A stretch of DNA of 38,381 nt. Origin: Acidobacteriaceae bacterium (lineage in GTDB: Bacteria; Acidobacteriota; Terriglobia; Terriglobales; Acidobacteriaceae). How positions within the stretch are numbered: position 1 is the stretch's first letter; each line of letters begins with the position of its first letter. A model generated the notes under the pieces. The model worked only from the letters and a program-made list of their open reading frames with translations, made no database searches and was not told the DNA's origin. Where the stretch lies: positions 1 through 38,381 of the forward strand of contig PMAT01000115.1 in the NCBI GenBank assembly GCA_003152695.1, given 5' to 3'. Of the stretch, positions 33,277-38,381 are shown piece by piece. The position numbers and the translations under genes are program-made.

Positions 33277-33936
33277 CTACACCCGCAGCGCCACCGCTAC
33301 GCCGTCGCGCAGCGGAACGATCGTCGTAAACCAATCCTTCGACGAGTACAGCAAGCGATTGAACTCCACGACACCCTTGGCGTATTTGTCGGGCTCGGCG
33401 CTGTTCGCCAAGTCTGGATTGCCGGCTGCGTACGCTACGCTGCCGCTCCACAAAGCATTGTCACTGATGAAGAGTCCGCCCTTGCGCACGCGCGCCGCCG
33501 CCATATTGAAGACGCGGGGATAGTCGTGCTTGTCCACATCGTTGAATACGATGTCGAACTCCTCTTTGCGCTCTGACAGAACCTCCAGCGCATCGCCAAC
33601 ATGGATCTGGATGCGATCGGCGACGCCCGCCTGCTCGAAGTAGCCACGCGCTTCGTCGGCATTCTTGCGGCTGCCATCGGTGTAATGGACCGTGCCGCCT
33701 TCACCCACCGCCTTGGCCCACCAGATGGTGGAGTAGCCGATCGCTGAACCCAACTCGAAGACCGTCTTGGCGTTGATCAGCCGTGCATATTGATAGAACA
33801 GGCGGCCGACTGCGGGCCCGACGATAGGGATGTCGCGCGCCTTGGCCTGGCGTTCCATCTCCTGCAAGACGGGCTCGCGCTGGGGAAGCATAGCGTAGAG
33901 ATAGTTTTCGACGCGTTCATCGGTAAAGCTCTTCAT
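33277..33936 (-). CDS. SAM-dependent O-methyltransferase
   Basis: A 219-residue class I methyltransferase of the O-methyltransferase family 3 (caffeoyl-CoA O-methyltransferase / catechol-type). The SAM motif I is VFELGSAIGYSTIWWA, acidic metal-binding residues are in NDVDKHDYP and SDNALWSG, and the C-terminal segment is the usual hydrophobic strand. The substrate is unknown, possibly a catechol or small phenolic. It sits between UPF0173 hydrolase and bshB1 in a tight minus-strand set. Confidence 0.9.
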   Translation of the reverse strand: MKSFTDERVENYLYAMLPQREPVLQEMERQAKARDIPIVGPAVGRLFYQYARLINAKTVFELGSAIGYSTIWWAKAVGEGGTVHYTDGSRKNADEARGYFEQAGVADRIQIHVGDALEVLSERKEEFDIVFNDVDKHDYPRVFNMAAARVRKGGLFISDNALWSGSVAYAAGNPDLANSAEPDKYAKGVVEFNRLLYSSKDWFTTIVPLRDGVAVALRV

Positions 33937-33952
33937 CTAGGGTATTCACTCC

Positions 33953-34663
33953 TCAGCTCAACGTTTGCCCGGGTTTCATTTCGACCACCTCCGGACCGCC
34001 CGTCCCCAGCAATTTCTTCAGATCAGCAGGCCGTCCGGTCAACATCGGAAACGTCGCGAAGTGCATAGGGATTACGGTCTTGGGCTGGAGCAGATTGCAC
34101 GCGTATGCCGCCTCGCGCGGGCTCATGGTGAAGTGATCGCCGATGGGCAGCATGGCGATCTCAGGCGAGTAGAGATCGTGGATGATCTGCATATCGCCGA
34201 ACACGGCGGTGTCGCCGGCGTGATAGAGCTTCACTCCGCCGGGCAACTCGAGAACATAGCCGCACGCCTCGCCACCGTACACGATGCTGCCATCGTCGTC
34301 CTGAATGCCGCAGGAGTGAACCGCGTGCGTCATCGTAATCTTGATGCCGGCAACCGTCTGCGTCCCGCCCTTGTTCATGGGGGCGATCTGCTGGGTGCCC
34401 TTCTTCTCCATCCAGGTGCAGAGTTCAAAAATGCCGACCACGATGGGATTGTGCTGCCTGGCAATCTGCACCGCGTCGCCGATGTGGTCCATGTGGCCGT
34501 GAGTGCAGATCAGCACGTCGGCCTTTTTCACCTGCTTCTCACTCTCCGGACACGCCGGATTACCCATCACCCAGGGATCCACGTACACGGTGACGCCGTC
34601 TTTGGTTGCAATGCGGAACGTGGCATGGCCCAGCCACGTAATGCGGTTTCCTTGCAGGTCCAT
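33953..34663 (-). CDS. UPF0173-type metal-dependent hydrolase (YtkL-like)
   Basis: A 236-residue metallo-beta-lactamase fold protein with HGHMDH (H55, H57, D59, H60) and the compact UPF0173 length. Further ligands are in MTHAVHS, YHAGDTAV and IPMHFAT. It has no known substrate. The ATG at 34663 has GAGGTGA at a good distance. The O-methyltransferase gene follows 16 bp downstream. Confidence 0.9.
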   Translation of the reverse strand: MDLQGNRITWLGHATFRIATKDGVTVYVDPWVMGNPACPESEKQVKKADVLICTHGHMDHIGDAVQIARQHNPIVVGIFELCTWMEKKGTQQIAPMNKGGTQTVAGIKITMTHAVHSCGIQDDDGSIVYGGEACGYVLELPGGVKLYHAGDTAVFGDMQIIHDLYSPEIAMLPIGDHFTMSPREAAYACNLLQPKTVIPMHFATFPMLTGRPADLKKLLGTGGPEVVEMKPGQTLS

Positions 34664-34705
34664 GGTTCACCTCGATTGCGGAGCGAAAAACCGTATGAGG
34701 AAGGT

Positions 34706-35062
34706 TTAGTATGTATCCCCTTGGCGCCAGTCGCGATAGCCGCCGGCAAGCGAGAACACATTGCGAAAGCCCATCTTCTTGAGATTGAGCGCGGCGAGCG
34801 CCGAACGGCTGCCTCCGCCGCAATACAAAACCAGCTTGCGGTCCTTGTCGGTAGTGATCTTGTCGATGTTCACTTCCAGAATGCCGCGCGGCAGGCTGAC
34901 CGCCCCAGGGATGACTCCCTTGGCCTGTTCGTCGCGCTCTCGTACGTCGACGAGGGTGAAGTCTTCGCTCGATTGCTGCATGCGTCTGAGATCATTGGGA
35001 CCGATTTCGCTGATCTGCGACCTGGCTTCGTCGACCAGTTGCTTGAATTCCGGTAATGGCAT
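34706..35062 (-). CDS. Rhodanese-like sulfurtransferase domain protein
   Basis: A 118-residue single-domain rhodanese. The active-site Cys is C81 in YCGGGSRS, with the family CH2A motif LVDVRE near 38 and GGYRDW near the end. It may transfer sulfur or handle thiols, which would fit the bacillithiol gene in the same set. The start is ATG at 35062, preceded by GAGGAGA at about eight bases; an upstream codon at 35104 lacks support. Confidence 0.9.
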   Translation of the reverse strand: MPLPEFKQLVDEARSQISEIGPNDLRRMQQSSEDFTLVDVRERDEQAKGVIPGAVSLPRGILEVNIDKITTDKDRKLVLYCGGGSRSALAALNLKKMGFRNVFSLAGGYRDWRQGDTY

Positions 35063-35324
35063 GGCTCGTCTCTCCTCTGCAAGCCGCGTGAACGATTCGA
35101 ACACGGCACGAACGGCAACAAACTTACAGGCTACTGCAAAGACAGTGAAAAGGTAAATGCGTTACCCGGCGGTCAGGGAGTCGGCTGAAAGAACGGACTT
35201 CCACGTGTCTCGGCGGAACGAAGCCATTGAGTATTTTAGACAGCTTAGACGTCAGTCAGGCCGAGTTCCAGCAGCGAACCTGCATTGGCCGTTCTGGATA
35301 GTACAACGAGCAGGAGTGCTTAGG
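35063..35324. other. Gap between the rhodanese gene and the Fis-type HTH gene
   Basis: 262 bp with the rhodanese ribosome binding site at its left end. No gene, RNA or terminator is recognised. Confidence 0.4.
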
Positions 35325-35603
35325 TTAACGGGCGACTTTCCTGTCCACTGCGACCGGGTGGGCGCTGCGCGGCGGCCGGCGCGTACCGTGACGCAGGCCT
35401 TTGGCGTCCAGCTTAAGTTCGGCGATGGCGCGGCTCAGGGTGTTGCGGTGCATACCCAGTTGGCGCGCAGCCTTGCACTGGTTGCCCTTGCATTCCTGCA
35501 GCACCGTGAGAATGAATCGCTTCTTGAATTCACACACGCCTTCGGAATAGGTTATGCCGTTTTTGTACATCTGCAGGATCAAAGCTTCCAATTGATCTTT
35601 CAC
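35325..35603 (-). CDS. Fis-type helix-turn-helix protein
   Basis: A 92-residue protein with a C-terminal Fis-family helix-turn-helix: FILTVLQECKGNQCKAA, then RQLGMHRNTLSRAIAELKLD (about 30-64). The N-terminus QLEALILQMYKNGITYSE, then EFKKRF, is typical of small acidobacterial HTH proteins of this type, from memory. The start is GTG at 35603, because AGAGG lies four bases upstream; the frame is open to 35654. The basic tail may bind DNA. It lies 60 bp downstream of cvpA. Confidence 0.85.
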   Translation of the reverse strand: MKDQLEALILQMYKNGITYSEGVCEFKKRFILTVLQECKGNQCKAARQLGMHRNTLSRAIAELKLDAKGLRHGTRRPPRSAHPVAVDRKVAR

Positions 35604-35663
35604 AAAGCCTCTCTCTTTTGCTTCGGTAAGGCCACAAATGAACCCCATCTTCACAGGTAACGA

Positions 35664-36215
35664 TCACTGCCGTTCGCCTGGAATGGAAACGTGCTGGGGA
35701 ACGGTCCGTAACAGCTCCCAGCCCGTGCGAAAGCGCTGCCGCAATTCCGCCGGCGCCGCCCAGATCAAAGCGCGGCCGCTGACCAGCAGGAAAGGCGCGA
35801 TCCGAGACTGCTGCAACCGTCCCCACTGCGGCGCGAAAGCGGCGAGCGCCAGCACCACGACGGTGGCGATCACGGCGCCGCGCAGAAACCCAAAGGCCGC
35901 GCCCAGCAAGCGGTCGAACCAGCGAAGTCCAACGCCGTGCACCGCCCAGCGCGCAATCCGTCCCAGCACTCCCGCCAGCACCACGACGACCACGAATATG
36001 GTAAAGAACCCAGCGATATCCGCCGCCCACTGGGAGTTCACGTGAGGCGCAAACCACGCGGCCACCCGCGGGTACTCCCATGCAGCCAACAAATATCCGA
36101 CGATCACGCCCGCCAGCGAAAAGAATTCGTAAAAGAACCCCTGCGCGCTGGCCTGTAACACCGACAACACAATGATGAGCAGAATGACCCAGTCGAGAAT
36201 AGAGACGCCCATCAT
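35664..36215 (-). CDS. cvpA: CvpA-family membrane protein
   Basis: A 183-residue protein with four predicted membrane segments (LDWVILLIIVLSVLQA, AGVIVGYLLAAW, DIAGFFTIFVVVVVLAG, AFGFLRGAVIATVVVLAL) in the CvpA pattern. CvpA is named for colicin V production and is linked to envelope function; in many bacteria it neighbours purine genes, as here with purC 10 bp upstream. The start is ATG at 36215 or the next ATG at 36212. Confidence 0.9.
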   Translation of the reverse strand: MMGVSILDWVILLIIVLSVLQASAQGFFYEFFSLAGVIVGYLLAAWEYPRVAAWFAPHVNSQWAADIAGFFTIFVVVVVLAGVLGRIARWAVHGVGLRWFDRLLGAAFGFLRGAVIATVVVLALAAFAPQWGRLQQSRIAPFLLVSGRALIWAAPAELRQRFRTGWELLRTVPQHVSIPGERQ

Positions 36216-36225
36216 TCGGCTTTTC

Positions 36226-37140
36226 CTAGGCCGGCAGCGGATGCCCGGTCAATTGGGTGTAAGCCTCCACATACTTCTCACTGGTTCGGGCCGCCACCTC
36301 CGGAGGTAACGCCGGGGCTGGCGGCTGTTTGTTCCACTTGATTGCTTCCAGGTAGTCGCGCACGTATTGCTTGTCGTACGAGTCCTGCGGCCCACCCGGC
36401 TGATACTTGTCCTTGGGCCAGAAGCGCGACGAATCCGGCGTTAGCACCTCATCAGCCAGCACCAGTCCGGCAGCGGTATGGCCGAATTCAAACTTGGTAT
36501 CGGCGATGATGATGCCGCGCGTCTCCGCGTAATCGGCAGCCGTCTGGTACACCTTCACGCTCAACTCGCGCAACTGTTGGCTGAGTTCGCGGCCCGCCAG
36601 CGTCACCATGCGATCGAACGAGATGTTTTCGTCGTGACCGCTGCTGGCCTTGACGGCGGGGGTGAAGATCGGCTCCGGCAACTTGTCCGATTCGCGCAAC
36701 CCCGCGGGCAGTTTGATGCCGCAGACCGAGCCGCCGGCCTTGTACTCTTTCCATCCCGAGCCGGAAAGATAGCCGCGCACCACGCACTCGATGCCGATCA
36801 TGTCGGCCCGCACCACCAGCATGGAGCGGCCATGCAACTGCGCGGCGTATTTTTGCAGCTCCGGCGGATATTTGCGCACATCCGCGGTCACCAGGTGATT
36901 GGGGACGATGCGCTTCAGGAACTCGAACCAGAAAAGCGAGAGCTGGGTCAGCACTCGTCCCTTTTGCGGTATGCCGGTCGCCAGCACGTAGTCGAAGGCC
37001 GAGAGGCGATCGGTCGCTATGAAGAGCAGATGTTCGCTGCCTACCTGGTACAGGTCGCGGACTTTTCCACTGGCGTAGAGCTCGAGCCCGGAAAAGTCGG
37101 TGCGCAACAGAACGTCGGAAATTTGAGCTGAATCTTTCAC
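36226..37140 (-). CDS. purC: SAICAR synthetase
   Basis: Joins CAIR and aspartate in purine synthesis. Motifs: SGKVRDLYQV, ATDRLSAFDYVL, VVRGYLSGSGWKEY, IIADTKFEFG, and ADEVLTPDSSRFWP. At 304 residues it is the longer (about 300) form. The start is placed at GTG 37140 (MKDSAQISDVL); a TTG at 37155 is in frame. TAGAAT at about 37177-37182 on the minus strand is a possible -10 box. cvpA follows 10 bp downstream. Confidence 0.94.
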   Translation of the reverse strand: MKDSAQISDVLLRTDFSGLELYASGKVRDLYQVGSEHLLFIATDRLSAFDYVLATGIPQKGRVLTQLSLFWFEFLKRIVPNHLVTADVRKYPPELQKYAAQLHGRSMLVVRADMIGIECVVRGYLSGSGWKEYKAGGSVCGIKLPAGLRESDKLPEPIFTPAVKASSGHDENISFDRMVTLAGRELSQQLRELSVKVYQTAADYAETRGIIIADTKFEFGHTAAGLVLADEVLTPDSSRFWPKDKYQPGGPQDSYDKQYVRDYLEAIKWNKQPPAPALPPEVAARTSEKYVEAYTQLTGHPLPA

Positions 37141-37155
37141 GGTGGCGCAAATCAA

Positions 37156-37436
37156 ATTGGAGAAGTCGTCGGGTATTCTAAATTTCCCGTCTGGTTTGTC
37201 AACGTCTGATGAAAATTAGTTGCAGCCTATGGGAAAAAATCTGTGAAAAATTTCTTGACAGAGTGCCGAACCTCGCGGAACCCTTGCGCCTCGCGGCTTT
37301 CGCAGCACTCGGATGCCAGCCCCGTAAAATCTTTGGCGGTTGTCCTGGGCTGCAACCAGGCGACAATTTGGAAACCAAACTTCGCCTGGTGTCAAGACCG
37401 CGCGAAAAAATTTTCTAGACCCGGACCGCCGGCGCG
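37156..37436. other. AT-rich intergenic region with a bulged hairpin
   Basis: The purC promoter region lies at its left. A-rich tracts occur at 37230-37250, and an imperfect hairpin TTGTC-CTGG / CCAG-gc-GACAA lies at 37340-37366. No gene or known RNA is recognised. Confidence 0.4.
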
Positions 37437-37733
37437 CTAGTCGGCCGCGCTGCGATGGACCGTACGCACGTCCTCGATGTACTGCACATCAGGAGGGCCT
37501 TCGACCCCGGCCTGTTGCATCGCCTTACGCAGGTCATCGGAGTTCATAAACTTGCGCGCCTGCTCGACGCTCTCCCAATCGAAGAACAGGACCACTTCGC
37601 GGGGATCGTCAACGCTATGAAAAATGCGGAACGCGGTTTCGCCGGCATGCTTGCGGGTATTGAGGTGAGAATCGAACGCTTGCTTCCAGCGGTTGTAGTC
37701 CGCGACCTTGTGGCGGACCAGCACATGCACCAT
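37437..37733 (-). CDS. Small dimeric alpha/beta-barrel protein (ABM-like)
   Basis: A 98-residue protein of the antibiotic-biosynthesis-monooxygenase / ferredoxin-like dimeric barrel type: MVHVLVRHKVADYNRWKQAF, then AFRIFHSVDDPREVVLFFDW and EQARKFMNSDDLRKAMQQAG. Such proteins may oxidise small molecules or only bind them; no substrate is claimed. The start is ATG at 37733, with GGGAGG upstream; the frame is open to 37748. Confidence 0.8.
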   Translation of the reverse strand: MVHVLVRHKVADYNRWKQAFDSHLNTRKHAGETAFRIFHSVDDPREVVLFFDWESVEQARKFMNSDDLRKAMQQAGVEGPPDVQYIEDVRTVHRSAAD

Positions 37734-37910
37734 GAGAGCGCCTCCCAAATGAAATCGTCTCTACGTCGTCTCTACTAAGATACGTAATCTCCAGCCGAAT
37801 GTGAAACGGCAATGTCCCAGACCTCTGTGACGACGAGTATTGACAGCGAAGCCATTGGGGTGCTGAAGGGGTGCGCGCCATGAATCGCTCCTGCGCAACC
37901 TCCACTGGGT

Positions 37911-37916
37911 TATACT
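37911..37916 (+). promoter_or_regulatory. -10 box of the SET-domain gene
   Basis: TATACT, 30 bases before the TTG start, with GGGAG in the leader. No clear -35 box. Confidence 0.45.
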
Positions 37917-37946
37917 GCAAACCGAATTCATCGGGAGCACTTCTTC

Positions 37947-38381
37947 TTGCCGCGCCTCATCATTCGTTCCTCAGACATTCACGCCGCCGGATGTTTCGCC
38001 CTGGAAAATATCCCCACGCGCACGCGCATCCTGGAATATACCGGAGAGCGCATCACCAAAGCGGAAGGCGACATCCGCTACGAAGGCCGGCCGTTCACTT
38101 ATCTGTTCGGCCTTGGCGACGGCGAGGTGGTGATCGACGGCCATGGGATGGCGATGTTTGTGAACCATTCTTGCGATCCCAACTGCGAGACCGACGAAGA
38201 AGAGGGACGGGTTTACATCGCCGCCATTCGCGACATTGCCGCCGGCGAAGAATTGACCTACGACTATTGCCTCTACGATGGCGACGACGAGGCGCCCTGT
38301 TCCTGCGGCAGCAAGAGTTGCCGGGGCAGCATGTACTCTCCCGAAGAATTGAAGAAGATGGCACGTGCCGCAGCCCGCCTA
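37947..38381 (+). CDS. SET-domain protein-lysine methyltransferase (partial, runs off the right edge)
   Basis: 145 codons, open at the window end. The start is TTG at 37947 with GGGAG nine bases upstream, giving MPRLIIRSSDIHAAGCFALE. SET motifs: the N-terminal GCFA region, NHSCDPNCE (73-81), and GEELTYDY (100-107). A post-SET zinc cluster follows with C118, C120 and C125 (CSCGSKSC). These bind SAM and the target lysine channel. Bacterial SET proteins are uncommon; targets may be ribosomal or DNA-binding proteins. The far C-terminus is missing from the window. Confidence 0.88.
   Translation, partial: MPRLIIRSSDIHAAGCFALENIPTRTRILEYTGERITKAEGDIRYEGRPFTYLFGLGDGEVVIDGHGMAMFVNHSCDPNCETDEEEGRVYIAAIRDIAAGEELTYDYCLYDGDDEAPCSCGSKSCRGSMYSPEELKKMARAAARL

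Noticed and set aside
35157-35660. Plus-strand open frame opposite the Fis-type gene
   Set aside because: No ribosome binding site, no family features, and it is antisense to a well-supported HTH gene.
37340-37366. Riboswitch or small RNA upstream of purC
   Set aside because: The hairpin is imperfect and lies far upstream of purC; no known purine or other riboswitch core is recognised.

Overview
The window reads as chromosomal DNA of an acidobacterium (Terriglobia/Koribacter-like) or a close relative. The basis is inference: high GC, a PEP-CTERM protein, carboxypeptidase-regulatory-like secreted proteins, bacillithiol deacetylase BshB1, an HpnK-type deacetylase, many REP-like hairpins, and a short Fis-type HTH protein behind purC-cvpA. 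No taxonomic search could be run.

Layout. 1-1806 is the end of a degraded integrative element: a DinB-like gene, 400 bp of decayed DNA and the catalytic half of a tyrosine integrase, abutting the 3' end of tRNA-Ser(GCT). 1930-8629 is minus strand: an M1-family metallopeptidase, a CPBP protease, dusB, a two-gene HEPN / nuclease-like cassette, rpmE with a clear terminator, and a HU gene. 8865-13376 holds a malate synthase family gene with a textbook promoter, an opposing PEP-CTERM gene, and a DnaC-like ATPase. 13461-18048 is a rearranged patch: three copies of the 5' end of a UvrC-like gene (two truncated, one full length) with lineage-specific secreted and membrane genes between them, and a double-hairpin REP element at one breakpoint. 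18171-29378 is a long minus-strand run: DsbA-like thioredoxin, nadE, a secreted protein, then hpnK - GHMP kinase - CPBP protease, a PagL-like protein, and ygfZ - DUF1844 - metallo-hydrolase - ribF. 29520-31475 carries a plus-strand pair, an isopropylmalate/isocitrate dehydrogenase family gene and a farnesyl diphosphate synthase type gene. 31560-37733 is minus strand again: AbrB-like + FitA/FitB toxin-antitoxin genes, bshB1 - O-methyltransferase - UPF0173 hydrolase - rhodanese, and purC - cvpA - Fis-type HTH, plus a small dimeric barrel protein. The right edge cuts a bacterial SET-domain gene.

How the genes work together. Most are housekeeping: NAD and flavin synthesis, purine synthesis, tRNA dihydrouridylation, ribosome, nucleoid, isoprenoids. 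hpnK, the sugar kinase and the PagL-like gene point to envelope lipid or sugar chemistry. BshB1 and the rhodanese point to low-molecular-weight thiol metabolism.

Most notable. (1) A -10-like hexamer exactly six bases before a GTG start recurs at six places, predicting leaderless mRNAs. (2) The UvrC-like promoter plus 5' end is present three times within 2.7 kb. (3) An undescribed-looking HEPN + PD-(D/E)XK-like gene pair sits between core genes.
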